A DNA stretch of 64,000 nt, from NCBI RefSeq assembly GCF_014126825.1, contig NZ_CP059900.1, positions 2,990,954 through 3,054,953 of the forward strand, written 5' to 3'. The stretch is from Tomitella gaofuii. GTDB lineage: Bacteria; Actinomycetota; Actinomycetes; Mycobacteriales; Mycobacteriaceae. A program made the position numbers and the translations under genes. Below, one piece after another: positions 20,668 to 31,976 of this stretch (the first letter of the stretch is position 1; the number at the start of each line of letters is the position of its first letter). Below the pieces are notes generated by a model. It did not search any database. It had not been told where the DNA came from and was given only the letters and a program-made list of their open reading frames with translations.

Positions 20668-21955
20668 CCACGGTTCCGGCGCGGGCGCCGCGACGACCAC
20701 CGCCGCCAAGACGGTCTCCGGGGTCGAGATCGTTCTCGATGAAGTCACCAAGCGCTACCCCGGCAGCAAGACCCCCGCGGTCGACCGGGTCTCGATGACC
20801 ATCCCGGCCGGCGAGATCGTCGTGTTCGTCGGCCCCTCAGGGTGCGGCAAGACCACCACGATGCGCATGATCAACCGGCTCATCGAACCCACCTCCGGAA
20901 GGATCACGATCGCCGGCCGGGACGCGCTGTCGATCAAGCCGGACAGGCTCCGCCGCGGCATCGGCTACTCGATCCAGCAGTCGGGGCTGTTCCCGCACAT
21001 GACCATCGCACAGAACGTGGGCATGGTGCCGGGTCTGGTGGGGTGGAAGAAGAAGCGCATCGCCGAGCGCGTCGACGAAATGCTGGACCTGGTGGGGCTC
21101 GAACCCGACACGTACCGCGGGCGCTACCCGCGGCAGCTCTCCGGCGGGCAGCAGCAGCGCGTGGGAGTGGCGCGCGCGCTGGCCGCGGATCCGCCGGTGC
21201 TGCTCATGGACGAACCCTTCGGCGCCGTCGACCCGATCACCCGCGGGCTCCTGCAGGACGAGCTGCTGCGGCTGCAGTCCGAGCTGGGCAAGACCATCGT
21301 CTTCGTCACGCACGACTTCGCCGAGGCCGTCAAACTGGGCGACCACATCGCGGTGCTGGGCGGGCAGTCGAAGATCCTCCAGTACGACACGCCTGAGGCG
21401 ATCCTCGCCAATCCGGCCGACGACACCGTCGCCGGCTTCATCGGGTCCGGTGCCTCGCTGCAGCAGCTCACCCTGCTGCGCGTGCGCGACGTCGAGCTGG
21501 AGCACTGCCCCACCGCCCACGAGTCCGACGCGCCCGACTCGCTCCGCGCCGCCCTCGGCACACGGCGACGGACCTGGGGCCTCGTGCTCGATGCACGCAA
21601 TCGGCCGGTGGCCTGGGTCCACGCGCGCCACCTCGCCACCGCGACCACGCTGCGCGGGATCGGAGACCCGATCGGCGAGGTCGTCAGCACCCAGTCGACG
21701 CTGCAGGACGCCCTCGAAGCGCTGCTGGCCGCGTCCAGCGCGTCCACCGTCGTCACCGGCAGCCGCGGACAGTACGAGGGCCTGATCAACATCGACACGC
21801 TCATCCAGACGGTGCGCACGCTGCGCGAGGAGTACTCCGACGACGACGATGGCACAGGCGGTGACACTGACGGCGACGGCGGCGGGCACGGCGGGGCGGG
21901 CGACGCAGGGGGCACTCGCACACCCCCGACGGTGATCGGAGGCGAACCGGAATGA
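20660..21955 (+). CDS. Osmoprotectant ABC transporter ATP-binding protein with CBS domain
   Basis: 431 residues. Walker A GPSGCGKTT, ABC signature LSGGQQQRVGVARAL, Walker B VLLMDEPFGAVDP, and the switch His in FVTHDF. After residue about 260 comes a CBS-type region (WGLVLDARNRPVAWVHARHL and VVTGSRGQYEGLINIDTLIQ) which in OpuCA/OpuA senses ionic strength or cyclic-di-AMP. The C-terminal 40 residues are Asp/Gly-rich and may act as an electrostatic tail. The start overlaps the preceding permease by 8 bp with GAGGGG as ribosome site; the stop overlaps the next gene as ATGA. Confidence 0.92.
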   Translation: MPDHGSGAGAATTTAAKTVSGVEIVLDEVTKRYPGSKTPAVDRVSMTIPAGEIVVFVGPSGCGKTTTMRMINRLIEPTSGRITIAGRDALSIKPDRLRRGIGYSIQQSGLFPHMTIAQNVGMVPGLVGWKKKRIAERVDEMLDLVGLEPDTYRGRYPRQLSGGQQQRVGVARALAADPPVLLMDEPFGAVDPITRGLLQDELLRLQSELGKTIVFVTHDFAEAVKLGDHIAVLGGQSKILQYDTPEAILANPADDTVAGFIGSGASLQQLTLLRVRDVELEHCPTAHESDAPDSLRAALGTRRRTWGLVLDARNRPVAWVHARHLATATTLRGIGDPIGEVVSTQSTLQDALEALLAASSASTVVTGSRGQYEGLINIDTLIQTVRTLREEYSDDDDGTGGDTDGDGGGHGGAGDAGGTRTPPTVIGGEPE

Positions 21956-22758
21956 CCATCACCCAGGACACCGTCACTGCCGGCGAGAAGGTCGCCGACC
22001 CGGTGGACAGCACCGCCGCCGGGCGGCGCGGCGACAGCATCCGCATGCTGGCACAGCCCGTGGTGGCGGTGGGCGGGGCCGCGGCGATCCTCGTCTGGGC
22101 ATTCGCCTTCAACGACCTCAACGCCACCCAGCGCGAAACCCTCAACGCGTCATCGCTCGGCACGCGGCTGGGCCAGCACATCGCCATCACCGCCGTCGTC
22201 ACCGCGATCGTCGTCGCCCTCGCCGTTCCGCTGGGCATACTGCTCACCCGCCGGGGGTACAAGGCGCTCTCGCCGGTGTTCATCGGCATCGGCAACATCG
22301 GTCAGGCCTCCCCCGCCATCGGCCTGCTCGTGCTGCTGTTCCTGTGGACCGGCAAGACCGGCTTCTGGATCGGCGTACTGCCCATCGCCTTCTATTCGCT
22401 GCTGCCGGTGCTGCGCAACACCATGCTCGGCATGCAATCCGTCGACCCGTCGCTGATCGACGCCGGCCTCGGCCAGGGCATGTCGCCGATGACGGTGCTA
22501 CGGCGCGTCGAGTTCCCGCTGGCGGTGCCGTTCATCCTCGCCGGCCTGCGCACATCGCTGGTCCTCGCCGTAGGCACCGCCACCCTGTGCTTCCTCGTGG
22601 GCGCCGGCGGCCTGGGCGTGCTCATCGACACCGGCTACAAGCTGCGCGACAACCCCACGCTCTACGTCGGCGCGGTGCTGGCTGTCGCGCTGGCCCTGTT
22701 CATCGACTGGCTCGGGGCACTCGCCGAGCGCTTCATCGGCCCCAAGGGGCTGCGCTGA
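21952..22758 (+). CDS. Osmoprotectant ABC transporter permease 2
   Basis: 268 residues, six predicted membrane helices. Starts at the ATGA overlap with the ATPase gene. The EAA-type loop is SVDPSLIDAGLGQGMSPMTV followed by LRRVEFPLAVPFILAGLR; YSLLPVLRNTMLGMQ parallels the first permease, so the transporter probably works as a permease heterodimer. Ends one base into the start of the substrate-binding gene (TGATG). Confidence 0.9.
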   Translation: MTITQDTVTAGEKVADPVDSTAAGRRGDSIRMLAQPVVAVGGAAAILVWAFAFNDLNATQRETLNASSLGTRLGQHIAITAVVTAIVVALAVPLGILLTRRGYKALSPVFIGIGNIGQASPAIGLLVLLFLWTGKTGFWIGVLPIAFYSLLPVLRNTMLGMQSVDPSLIDAGLGQGMSPMTVLRRVEFPLAVPFILAGLRTSLVLAVGTATLCFLVGAGGLGVLIDTGYKLRDNPTLYVGAVLAVALALFIDWLGALAERFIGPKGLR

Positions 22759-23807
22759 TGGACACCGCACCGGCCTCGCCCGCACCGACGGCGCCCGGCC
22801 TTCCGGCCTCCCGCCGGCCCCGCGGCGGCCCGCTCCCGCGCGCCGCCGCGTTGGTCGCCGCGCTGCTCACCACCATGCTGCTGGCCTCGTGCGGGCTGCA
22901 ATCCGGCGGCGCACTGCCCCTGTCGGTGGGGCCGGGCAGCATCACGACCGACCCCGGACTCGAGGGCGTCAAGCTCACCGTGGGGTCGAAGGACTTCACC
23001 GAGAACATCATCCTCGGCTACATCGCCGAGTTCGCGCTGGCCGCCGCGGGCGCCGAGATCCGGGATCTGACGGACATCCAGGGATCGAACAGCGCGCGCG
23101 CCGCCATGGAGGCCGGCCAGGTGGACCTCTACATCGAGTACACCGGCACCGGCTGGATCAACTACCTGCACAACCAGCACCCCATCCCCGACGCCCAGGA
23201 GCAGTTCGAGGCGGTGAAGAAGGAAGACCTGGAGCGCAACGGCATCGTATGGGCCGCACCCGCGCCCATGGACAACACCTACGCGCTCGCCGCGAGCCGG
23301 AAGGTGGTCCAGGACACCGGCGTGCGCACGCTGTCCGACTACGCGAACCTCGTCAACACGCATCCCGGGTCGATCACCACCTGCATCGAGACCGAATTCA
23401 ACAGCCGCCAGGACGGATTCCCGGGCATGGCCGCGGCGTACGGCTTCAACCCGGACGACGCCGGCAAGAAGATCCTGCAGACGGGCATCATCTACCAGGC
23501 CACCGCCACCGGCGGCGAGTGCACCTTCGGCGAGGTGTTCACCACCGACGGCCGCATCAAGGGCCTGGACCTGTACGTGCTCGAGGACGACAAGCAGTTC
23601 TTCCCCCACTACAACGCGGCCGTGACCATGCGCGAACAGGTCTACAGAAGCCATCCGGAGATCGTCACCGTCCTCGCTCCCGTGATGAAGGAGATCACCA
23701 ACGACGAGATCTCCACGCTCAACGCGAAGGTGGACGTCGACGGCGAGGAACCGGCCGACGTCGCACGGCAGTGGCTGGTGGACAAGGGTTTCGTCACGGA
23801 CGGCTGA
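22758..23807 (+). CDS. Osmoprotectant-binding lipoprotein (OpuAC/OsmF type)
   Basis: 349 residues. A twin-Arg-containing basic leader and hydrophobic segment end in the lipobox LLASC, so the mature protein is anchored to the outer face of the membrane. The binding domain starts VKLTVGSKDFTENIILGYIA, with QVDLYIEYTGTGWINYL and WAAPAPMDNTYALAASRKVV, hallmarks of quaternary-amine binding proteins (PF04069). ATG at 22758 overlaps the upstream permease stop. Last gene of the operon. Confidence 0.9.
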   Translation: MDTAPASPAPTAPGLPASRRPRGGPLPRAAALVAALLTTMLLASCGLQSGGALPLSVGPGSITTDPGLEGVKLTVGSKDFTENIILGYIAEFALAAAGAEIRDLTDIQGSNSARAAMEAGQVDLYIEYTGTGWINYLHNQHPIPDAQEQFEAVKKEDLERNGIVWAAPAPMDNTYALAASRKVVQDTGVRTLSDYANLVNTHPGSITTCIETEFNSRQDGFPGMAAAYGFNPDDAGKKILQTGIIYQATATGGECTFGEVFTTDGRIKGLDLYVLEDDKQFFPHYNAAVTMREQVYRSHPEIVTVLAPVMKEITNDEISTLNAKVDVDGEEPADVARQWLVDKGFVTDG

Positions 23808-23897
23808 ACCGCACCGGCCCGCCCCGGAATGTGATCTGCCCCGCGGGAATCGGCACCGGGGTTGCGCATCGGCCACGCGCACGGAATCCTTCTCCGG

Positions 23898-25856
23898 ATG
23901 TCCGACTTCGTCGCGAGCATCACGGACTCGCTGGCCGGTCTCGGCCCCGCCGGATACATCACACTCGTCGTCGCCGTGAGCGTCGTGTGCCAATGGTTCG
24001 CGTGGCGCATCCGCATGCCGTCGATCCTGCTCATGCTGCTCGTGGGCTTCGGTCTCGGACAGATCGTCTCCGCCGAAGAGGTGCTGGGACGCGACCTGCT
24101 CTTCGACGGGATCAGCCTCACCGTCGGCATCATCCTGTTCGAGGGCAGCATGTCGCTGCGCCTCAAACACGTCCAGGACCTCGGCCGTCCCGTGTGGCGC
24201 CTGTGTTCGGTGACCGTCCTCGTGGCCTGGTCCCTCATCACGCTCGCCGCCTGGCTGATCGGCTTCGACATCAAGGTGGCGCTGCTGGTGGGGGCGATCC
24301 TCGTGGTCACCGGCCCCACCGTGATCGCGCCGATCCTGCGATCACTGCGCCCTACCCGGCGCGTGTCGTCGCTGCTGCGGTGGGAGGGCATCGTCGTCGA
24401 CCCGATCGGCGCGGTCCTGGCGCTGCTGGTGTTCCAGGGGATCGTCAGCGGCGAGGGCGGGCAGGCCGCCTCCGCCGTGCTCATCGCGCTGGGCAAGACG
24501 CTGCTCATCGCGTTCGGCATCGCCCTGCTCATGGGCGTGGCCATCGAGTTCGTCATGCGGCGCCGGGCCGTGCCCGACTTCCTGCACGGCGTGTTCTTCC
24601 TGGCCGCGGCGATCACGGCGCTCGTCGCGTCCAACGCTCTGCAGCCGGAGTCGGGCCTGCTCACGGTGACGATCCTCGGCATCTACCTGGGCAACCGGCC
24701 GGAGCTGCACCTCGAGCACGTGGCCGAGTTCAAAGAGCACCTGCAGATCCTGTTCGTCGGCGCACTGTTCATCGTGCTCGCGGGGCGCATCAGCCCCCAG
24801 CAGATCATCGACGTCGCGCCCAAGGCGCTGATCTTCATCGCCGCCCTGGTGCTCGTCGTACGCCCGGTGAGCATCGCCCTCGGCCTGCTGCGCACCAAGG
24901 TCACCCGGAACGAGCGGATACTGCTGGCCTGCATGGCGCCGCGCGGCGTCGTCGCCGCCGCGGTGACGAGCATCTTCGCCCTCGGGCTCACGCAGTCGGC
25001 GGACGCGCTCTCGGCGAAGGCCGACGCCGCCACCGGAGACGACAAGCAGGCCCTCGTCGCCCAGGCCGCCGATCTGCAGCGTCTCGCGGGGCAGGCCGCG
25101 GAGATGGTGCCGCTGGTCTTCGTCCTCATCGTGTGCACCGTGGCCATCTATGGACTGAGCGTCGGCAGGCTCGCCGAGCGACTGGGCCTCGCCTCCGCGA
25201 ACCCGCAGGGCGTGGTGTTCGTCGGCGTCAACCGCTGGGTGGTGGACGCCGCCAAGCTGCTGCAGGACTCGGGCATCCCCGTACTGGTGGTGGCGCGCAA
25301 CTACGTGACGCTCTCCGGCGCCCGCATGGCCGGGCTGCCCACGATCACCGCGAACATCCTGTCCGAATACGCGGTGAAGGACATGGACCTGTCCGGGATC
25401 GGCTACTTCATCGCGTGCACGCCCGAGGACGAGACCAACGCCACCGCCGCCCGCGAGTTCTCCCACATCTTCGGCCGCGCCAACACCTTCCAGCTGCACA
25501 GGGGGGCGAAGTCGACGGGCACCGGCAGCACCCGGCGCGACACCGCCGGGCACCTCAGCGCCCGCTACGCCTTCGTCCCGCCGCTGTCGCGCGCCGAGCT
25601 CGACCGCCGGATGATGGCCGGCATGGCCGTCAAGAAGACCGCGCTGAGCAGCAAGTACACGCTGGCCGACTTCCGTCGGCAGTACGGCGACGACGCGGTG
25701 ATCCTGTTCGTGCAGCGCGGCGGCGTCACCTCCGTCGCCCACGAGACGACCAAACTGCCGTCGGCGGAGGGCACGCTGATCGCAATGGTGCCGGTGACCG
25801 AGGACGCCGGCGCCGCGCGGCGACCATCCGCCCAGGCGCCGGCCGTCGACGCCTGA
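23898..25856 (+). CDS. Cation:proton antiporter (CPA1/NhaP type) with RCK domain
   Basis: 652 residues from the ATG at 23898. Twelve or so helices of the CPA fold with FEGSMSLRLKHVQDLGRPVW, GAILVVTGPTVIAPILRSLR and LLRWEGIVVDPIGAVLALLV carrying the two ion-site acidic residues, and MAPRGVVAAAVTSIFAL. From about residue 435 there is a TrkA-N-like nucleotide-binding domain (VVFVGVNRWVVDAAKLLQDS to IACTPEDETNATAAREF). Probably exchanges Na+ or K+ for H+ and is gated by nucleotide or cyclic-di-AMP. It follows the osmoprotectant transporter by 90 bp, together making an osmotic/ionic homeostasis block. Confidence 0.88.
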   Translation: MSDFVASITDSLAGLGPAGYITLVVAVSVVCQWFAWRIRMPSILLMLLVGFGLGQIVSAEEVLGRDLLFDGISLTVGIILFEGSMSLRLKHVQDLGRPVWRLCSVTVLVAWSLITLAAWLIGFDIKVALLVGAILVVTGPTVIAPILRSLRPTRRVSSLLRWEGIVVDPIGAVLALLVFQGIVSGEGGQAASAVLIALGKTLLIAFGIALLMGVAIEFVMRRRAVPDFLHGVFFLAAAITALVASNALQPESGLLTVTILGIYLGNRPELHLEHVAEFKEHLQILFVGALFIVLAGRISPQQIIDVAPKALIFIAALVLVVRPVSIALGLLRTKVTRNERILLACMAPRGVVAAAVTSIFALGLTQSADALSAKADAATGDDKQALVAQAADLQRLAGQAAEMVPLVFVLIVCTVAIYGLSVGRLAERLGLASANPQGVVFVGVNRWVVDAAKLLQDSGIPVLVVARNYVTLSGARMAGLPTITANILSEYAVKDMDLSGIGYFIACTPEDETNATAAREFSHIFGRANTFQLHRGAKSTGTGSTRRDTAGHLSARYAFVPPLSRAELDRRMMAGMAVKKTALSSKYTLADFRRQYGDDAVILFVQRGGVTSVAHETTKLPSAEGTLIAMVPVTEDAGAARRPSAQAPAVDA

Positions 25857-25883
25857 CCCGGCGGCGGTTCCGGAGCCGGAAGC

Positions 25884-28800
25884 TCAGCCGAAGACCCGCT
25901 CCACCACCGCCCGGGCCCGGCGGGTCACCCGCAGATAGTGGTCCAGGAACTCGCCCGCGTCGTCACCGCGCCACCCGGCCGCGTACGCGACGGCGGCGAG
26001 CTGGTCGCCGGTGCCCGGAATCTGGTCGCCCGCCTTGCCGCGGGCCAGCACGATGGCGTTGCGCGCCCGGGTGGCCAGCAGCCACGACTCGGTGAGCATG
26101 CGCACGTCGTCCGCCTCCAGCAGCCCGATCCGCTCGATGGCCTCGAGGGTCTCGAGTGTCGACGTGCCGCGCAGCTCCGGATTCTCGTGCGCATGCTTGA
26201 GCTGCAGCAATTGGACGGTCCACTCGATGTCGGCGAGACCGCCGCGTCCGAGTTTGGTGTGGGTGGCCGGGTCGGCGCCGCGGGGCAGCCGCTCGGAATC
26301 CACCCGGGCCTTCATGCGCCGGATCTGCAGCACCGTGCCCGCATCGATGCCGCCCGGCGGATAGCGGAACTCGTCGATCATGTGCAGGAATCGCAGCCCC
26401 AGGTCGGAATCTCCGGCGACGGTGGTCGCGCGCAGCAGCGCCTGCACCTCCCACGGCTCAGCCCACTTGCGGTAGTAGGCCTGGTACGACGCGAGCGTCC
26501 GCACAAGCGGCCCGCTGCGCCCCTCCGGCCGCAGGTCCGCGTCCACTTCCAGCGGCGGGTCGACACTGGCGCGGCCCAGCAGCGAGCGCACCCTGTCGGC
26601 GATCCCCGACGCCCACCGGACCGCTTCGGCGTCCGACGGCGCGGGCGTTCCGGGCTCTCCGGGCACCGGTTCGCAGACGAACAGCACGTCGGCATCGGAG
26701 CCGTAGCCGAGTTCTCCGCCGCCCAGCCGGCCCATGCCGATCACGGCGATCCGGGCGGGCGCGGGGCGCCCCGACTCGGCGGCGTCCGCACGGCTCACCG
26801 CATACAGCGCGGCCCCGAGCACCGACACCCATACCGACGACAGCGCGCGGCACACCTGCCGCACCTCGAGCATGCCCAGCACGTCGGCCGACGCCACCCG
26901 GGCCAGCTCGGCACGCCGCAGCGACCGCGCCGCCGCGATGGCCCGCTCCGGGGACCGGTGACGCGCCGCCGACCGGGTGAGCCCTTGCGCCACCACGGTG
27001 TAGTCGACGGCGAGCAGCTTAGGTCCGGACGCCCCGTCCGCGTACATGTGCACCACGTCGGGCGCGCGCAACAGCAGGTCCGGGATGTAGCGCGACGACC
27101 CGAGCACCAGCATGAGGCGCTTGGCCAGCGCTCCCTCGTCGCGCAGCGTCCGCAGGAACCACGGATGGTCGGTCATCGCTTCGGACAAGGTGCGGTAGGC
27201 CAGCAGGCCCGCGTCCGGATCGGGCGTCTCGCCCAGCCATTCGAGCAGGGTCGGCAGCATGAGCGACTGGATGCGCCCCTTGCGGGTGGCGCCCTTGGTC
27301 AGGGCCGTCAGGTGCCCCAGGGCGTTGCGCGGCGCCCGGTAGCCGAGCGCGGCCAGCTGACGTTCCGCCGCCTCCGGGCTCAGCCGCAGCGCCTCCGAAT
27401 CGATCTGCGTGACCGACTCGAGCAGCGGGCGGTAGAACAGCTTGGCGTGCAGTCGGCGGATGTGCTGCGAGTGCCGCCGGATCTGACGCTGCAGCTCGTC
27501 CACGACGCCGCGCCGGGCCTCCGAGCGCACGTGCGCGGCGCGCGCCAGCCAGCGCAGCGCCTCGGTGTCGCCGGGCGGGGGCAGCATGTGCGTACGCTGC
27601 AGGCGCTGCAGCTGCAGGCGGTGCTCCAGCAGCCGCAGGAACACGTAGGACTCGATGAGCTGGGCGGCGTCGCCCCGGCCCACGTAACCGCCGGCCGACA
27701 GCTGCGCCAGCGCGTTGAGCGTCGACTTGGAGTGCAGCGTCTCGTCCGCGCGCCCGTGCACCATCTGCAGCAGCTGCACGGCGAACTCCACGTCGCGCAG
27801 GCTCCCCGTGCCCAGCTTGATCTCACGCTCGCGGACGTCGGCCGGCACCAGCTCCTCCACCCGGCGGCGCATCGCCCGCACCTCGGGCACGAAGTCCTCG
27901 CGCTGCGACGCCGTCCACACCATCGGCCCCACCGCCGCGGCGTACTCGCGCCCCAGCTCCAGGTCTCCGGCCGCCGGCCGCGCCTTGAGCAGCGCCTGGA
28001 ACTCCCAGGTCTTCGCCCAGCGGCGGTAGTAGGCCAGGTGCGAATCAAGGGTGCGCACCAGCGCGCCCTGCTTGCCTTCGGGCCGCAGCCCGGCGTCGAC
28101 CTCGAAGAACGCACTGGAACCGATGCGGATCATCTCGCCGGCAAGACGCGCCGTGAGCGCGTCGGCCGGCTCGGCGACGAAGACCACGTCCACGTCGCTG
28201 ACGTAGTTGAGCTCGCGGGCGCCGCACTTGCCCAGCGCCACCACCGCCAACCGCGCTTCCACCGTCTCTTCGCGGCACACCGTCGCCACCGCGACGGCGA
28301 GGGCGGCCGCGAGCGCGGCGTCGGCCAGGTCGGACAGATGCCTGCCGACGGCCCGGAACTCCAGGCCCGGCTCGTTCTCGATCGTCGGGGCGAGGTCCAC
28401 TGCTGCGAGCAGCAGCAGGTGGTCCCGGTAGCGGGTGCGCAGCGCCAGCACGGCCTCCGGCCCGGTGACGGCGGACCGATGCAGTCCGTGCGCCCCCTCT
28501 GGCACGGCATCGACTGCGGCGAGCAGGTCCGCCCGGATCTCGTCGCGCACAGGCAGGTCCGGGGCCGACGCCAGGCGCCGCCACGAGCCCGGAAAGTGCG
28601 CCAGGTGGTCCCCCAGCGCGGTGGACGAGCCGATCACCGACAGCAGCCGGGCTCGCAGGCGGCTGTCCGAGTGCAGCGCCTCGTCCAGCGCGTCCCAGCC
28701 GCCGGCGTCGGACTCGGCGGGCACGGCGCCGCCCCGGGCCGGGTCGGGCGCGTCGAGCGCCTCCTTGATGCGCACGAGGGTGCGCAACGCCAGCCCCGCG

Positions 28801-28952
28801 TCCGGGGCGCGCGAGAGCGCCCACAGCACCGCGACGTCGTCCGCGCCCGTCCAGCCCAGTGCTGCGAGGTCCTCGGCCGCGTGCGCCTCGACCAGCCCCA
28901 GCCTGCCCGTCGAGGGGATCCGCCCCCTGGTGGTGCGCGCGGGCACCGTCAC
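25884..28952 (-). CDS. glnE: Bifunctional glutamine synthetase adenylyltransferase/deadenylase
   Basis: Controls GlnA1 by attaching or removing AMP at its tyrosine. 1022 residues with the two nucleotidyltransferase halves: N-terminal deadenylase with [14 protein letters not shown] and [18 protein letters not shown]-terminal adenylylase with [15 protein letters not shown] and [35 protein letters not shown] and [18 protein letters not shown] mark the paired helical regions. The GTG at 28952 overlaps the glnA2 stop (GTGA), so it is translated from the glnA2 message. Conserved Rv2221c position. Confidence 0.95.
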   Translation of the reverse strand: MTVPARTTRGRIPSTGRLGLVEAHAAEDLAALGWTGADDVAVLWALSRAPDAGLALRTLVRIKEALDAPDPARGGAVPAESDAGGWDALDEALHSDSRLRARLLSVIGSSTALGDHLAHFPGSWRRLASAPDLPVRDEIRADLLAAVDAVPEGAHGLHRSAVTGPEAVLALRTRYRDHLLLLAAVDLAPTIENEPGLEFRAVGRHLSDLADAALAAALAVAVATVCREETVEARLAVVALGKCGARELNYVSDVDVVFVAEPADALTARLAGEMIRIGSSAFFEVDAGLRPEGKQGALVRTLDSHLAYYRRWAKTWEFQALLKARPAAGDLELGREYAAAVGPMVWTASQREDFVPEVRAMRRRVEELVPADVREREIKLGTGSLRDVEFAVQLLQMVHGRADETLHSKSTLNALAQLSAGGYVGRGDAAQLIESYVFLRLLEHRLQLQRLQRTHMLPPPGDTEALRWLARAAHVRSEARRGVVDELQRQIRRHSQHIRRLHAKLFYRPLLESVTQIDSEALRLSPEAAERQLAALGYRAPRNALGHLTALTKGATRKGRIQSLMLPTLLEWLGETPDPDAGLLAYRTLSEAMTDHPWFLRTLRDEGALAKRLMLVLGSSRYIPDLLLRAPDVVHMYADGASGPKLLAVDYTVVAQGLTRSAARHRSPERAIAAARSLRRAELARVASADVLGMLEVRQVCRALSSVWVSVLGAALYAVSRADAAESGRPAPARIAVIGMGRLGGGELGYGSDADVLFVCEPVPGEPGTPAPSDAEAVRWASGIADRVRSLLGRASVDPPLEVDADLRPEGRSGPLVRTLASYQAYYRKWAEPWEVQALLRATTVAGDSDLGLRFLHMIDEFRYPPGGIDAGTVLQIRRMKARVDSERLPRGADPATHTKLGRGGLADIEWTVQLLQLKHAHENPELRGTSTLETLEAIERIGLLEADDVRMLTESWLLATRARNAIVLARGKAGDQIPGTGDQLAAVAYAAGWRGDDAGEFLDHYLRVTRRARAVVERVFG

Positions 28953-30289
28953 AACCCCAGGTAGTTGGCGATCTCGAACTGCGTGACCTGCCCGCGGTAG
29001 TCGGCCCACTCCTGCCGCTTGTTGCGCAGGAAGAAGTCGAAGACGTGCTCACCCAGCGCCTCGGCCACCAGCTCGGAACGCTCCATCGCCTTCAGCGCGT
29101 CCCCCAGACTCGTCGGCAGCTCCCGGTACCCCATCGCGCGGCGTTCGCCGGGCGTGAGCGCCCACACGTCGTCCTCCGCCTCCGGGGGCAGCTCGTATCC
29201 GCCCTCGATGCCCTTGAGTCCGGCGGCGATGAGCACCGCGAACGTGAGGTACGGGTTGCAGGCCGAGTCCGGGTTGCGCACCTCCACGCGGCGCGACGAC
29301 GACTTGTTCGGTGTGTACAGCGGCAGACGCACCAGCGCCGAGCGGTTCGCCCGCCCCCACGACGCCGCGGTGGGCGCCTCGCCGCCGTGGATGAGCCGCT
29401 TGTAAGAGTTCACCCACTGGTTGGTGACCGCGCTGATCTCGTGGGCGTGCTCGATGATCCCGGCGACGAACGACCGCGCCGTGGCCGACAGCTGCATCGG
29501 ATCGTCATCGTCGTGGAACGCGTTGTTCTCGCCCTCGAACAGGCTCATGTGGGTGTGCATGGCCGAGCCCGCGTACTCGCTGAACGGTTTGGGCATGAAC
29601 GTGGCCCGCACGCCCTCCTGCAACGCCACCTGCTTGACCAGGTAGCGGAACGTCATGACGTTGTCCGCCATGGACAGCGCGTCCGCGTAGCGCAGGTCGA
29701 TCTCCTGCTGGCCCGGCGCCGCCTCGTGGTGGCTGAACTCGACGGAGATCCCCATCGATTCGAGCGCGTCGATGGTGTGCCGGCGGAAGTTGGGCGCCTG
29801 GTTGTGCACGGCCTGATCGAAGTACCCGCCCTGATCCGCAGGCGTGGGGCGCCCGGAGGCGTCCAGCCCGGCCTCCAACAGGAAGAACTCGATCTCCGGG
29901 TGCACGTAGCAGGTGAAGCCCGCGTCGCCCGCCTTGCCCAGTTGGCGGCGCAGCACGTGCCGCGGGTCCGACCACGACGGCGACCCGCCGGGCATGAGGA
30001 TGTCGCAGAACATGCGCGCGGTGGGCTGGCGGCCGTCGTCCGAGACCCACGGCAGCACCTGGAACGTCGACGGATCCGGCATGGCGACCATGTCCGCCTC
30101 GGACACCCGGGAGAAGCCCTCCACCGCGGAACCGTCGAAGCCGATCCCCTCGGTGAACGCGCCTTCCAGCTCGGCCGGGGCGATGGCCACCGACTTGAGG
30201 TAGCCGAGGACGTCGGTGAACCACAGCCGGACGAACCGGATGTCCCGCTCCTCGAGCGTGCGCAGCACGAATTCCATCTGACGATCCAT
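28949..30289 (-). CDS. glnA2: Glutamine synthetase paralogue GlnA2
   Basis: 446 residues, the same length as mycobacterial GlnA2. Motifs: [69 protein letters not shown], and [10 protein letters not shown]. The region corresponding to the GlnA1 adenylylation tyrosine reads [12 protein letters not shown]. In mycobacteria GlnA2 is dispensable and secondary to GlnA1. ATG at 30289 is chosen where homology begins ([16 protein letters not shown]); upstream codons are weak. It forms an operon with glnE and is divergent from panB. Confidence 0.95.
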   Translation of the reverse strand: MDRQMEFVLRTLEERDIRFVRLWFTDVLGYLKSVAIAPAELEGAFTEGIGFDGSAVEGFSRVSEADMVAMPDPSTFQVLPWVSDDGRQPTARMFCDILMPGGSPSWSDPRHVLRRQLGKAGDAGFTCYVHPEIEFFLLEAGLDASGRPTPADQGGYFDQAVHNQAPNFRRHTIDALESMGISVEFSHHEAAPGQQEIDLRYADALSMADNVMTFRYLVKQVALQEGVRATFMPKPFSEYAGSAMHTHMSLFEGENNAFHDDDDPMQLSATARSFVAGIIEHAHEISAVTNQWVNSYKRLIHGGEAPTAASWGRANRSALVRLPLYTPNKSSSRRVEVRNPDSACNPYLTFAVLIAAGLKGIEGGYELPPEAEDDVWALTPGERRAMGYRELPTSLGDALKAMERSELVAEALGEHVFDFFLRNKRQEWADYRGQVTQFEIANYLGL

Positions 30290-30477
30290 AGGCACGACCC
30301 TATGCACTCGCCGCGGACGGTGCGCGCGAACGTCCCCGGGCCGCACGGGCGCACCAGGTGAGATGGGTCACCGACGCATGGATGCCGGGCGGCGTCGGTG
30401 GCAGACTCTCGTGCGTCACCACCTTAGGAACCCGGGGACCCTGCAGCAGGGCCTCGAGGCTGAGAAGAGGATCAACG

Positions 30478-31326
30478 ATGACCGACACATCTCCGTACGG
30501 CGCCGCGCCCGCGGGCGGCCGACCTGCCCGCAGGCCCGTCATCCGCACCCACCACCTGCAGAAATGGAAGCAGGAGGGCAAAAGGTGGGGCATGCTCACC
30601 GCCTACGACCACTCCACCGCACGCATCTTCGACGACGCCGGCATCCCGGTGCTGCTCGTCGGCGACTCGGCCGCCAACGTCGTCTACGGCTACGACACCA
30701 CCCTGCCGATCGACTCCGACGAGCTGATCCCGCTGGTGCGCGGCGTCGTGCGCGGTGCCCCGCACGCGCTCATCGTCGCCGACCTGCCCTTCGGCGGCTA
30801 CGAGGCGTCCGACGCGCAGGCCCTGGCCACCGCGGCCCGCTTCTGCAAGGAGGGCCTGGCGCACGCGGTCAAGCTCGAGGGCGGTGTACGCGTCGCCTCG
30901 CAGATCACCGCCCTGTCGCAGGCCGGAATCCCCGTGATGGCGCACATCGGCTTCACCCCGCAGAGCGTCAACGGGCTCGGCGGGTTCCGCGTGCAGGGCC
31001 GCGGCGAGGCCGCGCAGCAACTCCTCGACGACGCACGCGCAGTCCAGGACGCCGGCGCGTTCTCCGTGGTCATGGAGATGGTGCCCGCCGACGTCGCCGC
31101 CGAGGTCACCGCCGCACTGTCCATCCCCACCGTGGGCATCGGCGCCGGCGCACAGTGCGACGGGCAGGTGCTGGTGTGGCAGGACATGGCCGGCTACACC
31201 TCCGGGAAGACCGCCACGTTCGTGCGCCGCTTCGGCGAGGTCGGCACGGCGTTGCGCGACGCCGCCGGCGCCTATGCGGCCGCGGTGGAGGACGGATCGT
31301 TCCCCGCCGCCGAGCACTCGTTCTGA
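30478..31326 (+). CDS. panB: 3-methyl-2-oxobutanoate hydroxymethyltransferase
   Basis: First committed step of pantothenate synthesis: ketoisovalerate + methylene-THF to ketopantoate. 282 residues with [38 protein letters not shown] (metal Asp), [38 protein letters not shown], and [20 protein letters not shown]. Start ATG with AGAAGAGG 8 bp upstream. Ends in front of a strong hairpin terminator. Confidence 0.95.
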   Translation: MTDTSPYGAAPAGGRPARRPVIRTHHLQKWKQEGKRWGMLTAYDHSTARIFDDAGIPVLLVGDSAANVVYGYDTTLPIDSDELIPLVRGVVRGAPHALIVADLPFGGYEASDAQALATAARFCKEGLAHAVKLEGGVRVASQITALSQAGIPVMAHIGFTPQSVNGLGGFRVQGRGEAAQQLLDDARAVQDAGAFSVVMEMVPADVAAEVTAALSIPTVGIGAGAQCDGQVLVWQDMAGYTSGKTATFVRRFGEVGTALRDAAGAYAAAVEDGSFPAAEHSF

Positions 31327-31337
31327 CCGGGACGGCG

Positions 31338-31377
31338 CCCCGGTGCCCGCGCCCCGTCCCGGGCGCGGGCACCGGGG
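31338..31377 (+). terminator. Intrinsic terminator after panB
   Basis: Arms CCCCGGTGCCCGCGCCC and GGGCGCGGGCACCGGGG are perfect complements (17 bp, 6-base loop) and are followed by TTT. It starts 12 bp after the panB stop. Confidence 0.85.
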
Positions 31378-31441
31378 TTTCCGTATCCTCGGCCAGGCAC
31401 CCGCCCCCGGCGCACGCCGCCGACGACGAAGGAACGTGAGC

Positions 31442-31948
31442 ATGAGCCCCGACACCGCCCGGCGACGCGCCGCCCTCCGCACCGCGGCCCGGCCCCCGGC
31501 GTTGCGCCGTGCGCTGCCCGCGGCCGCCGCCGTCACCGCCGCGGCCGCCGTCCTGGCCGGGTGCTCGGCGGCGGGGCAGTCCGACTCCGCCACCAAGAAC
31601 GCCGCGGACACCTCCGTCACGGCTTCCCCCGCCGCGCCCGACACGGGTTCGGCCGAGGCGGCGGGAGGGCTCCCCGCCGGCATCACCCCCGCCGCGGCCG
31701 ACGCGCTGTGCAGCAGCCTCGGCGATCAGCTGCAGTCGATGCGCACGTACACCATCACCCCCGGCAAGGTGACGCTCAACGGCGTGGTCGTCACCTGGGC
31801 GGCGCAGAACGGCGTGAACCTGGTCGACCTGGCCCAGCACCGCGAGAAGATCGACCAGACGCTCACAGTCAGCTGCCCCGACGTGCGCGACGGGGTGACC
31901 AGCGCCCTCGAGGTGCCGGACGTCGCCTCCGCACTCGTGGGGTTCTAG
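31442..31948 (+). CDS. Putative lipoprotein of unknown function
   Basis: 168 residues. Arg-rich leader, hydrophobic Ala/Val segment and lipobox AVLAGC at about residues 36-41 mark a lipoprotein. A Ser/Ala/Thr-rich linker follows, then a small domain with ADALCSSLGDQLQSMRTYTI and LTVSCPDVRDGVTSALEVPD, including two cysteines that could pair. I do not recognise the domain. ATG at 31442 follows GGAACGTGAGC; GGAA is a modest ribosome site. Confidence 0.75.
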   Translation: MSPDTARRRAALRTAARPPALRRALPAAAAVTAAAAVLAGCSAAGQSDSATKNAADTSVTASPAAPDTGSAEAAGGLPAGITPAAADALCSSLGDQLQSMRTYTITPGKVTLNGVVVTWAAQNGVNLVDLAQHREKIDQTLTVSCPDVRDGVTSALEVPDVASALVGF

Positions 31949-31976
31949 GCCGCGGTCCCAGTGGGGCGCGGGACGC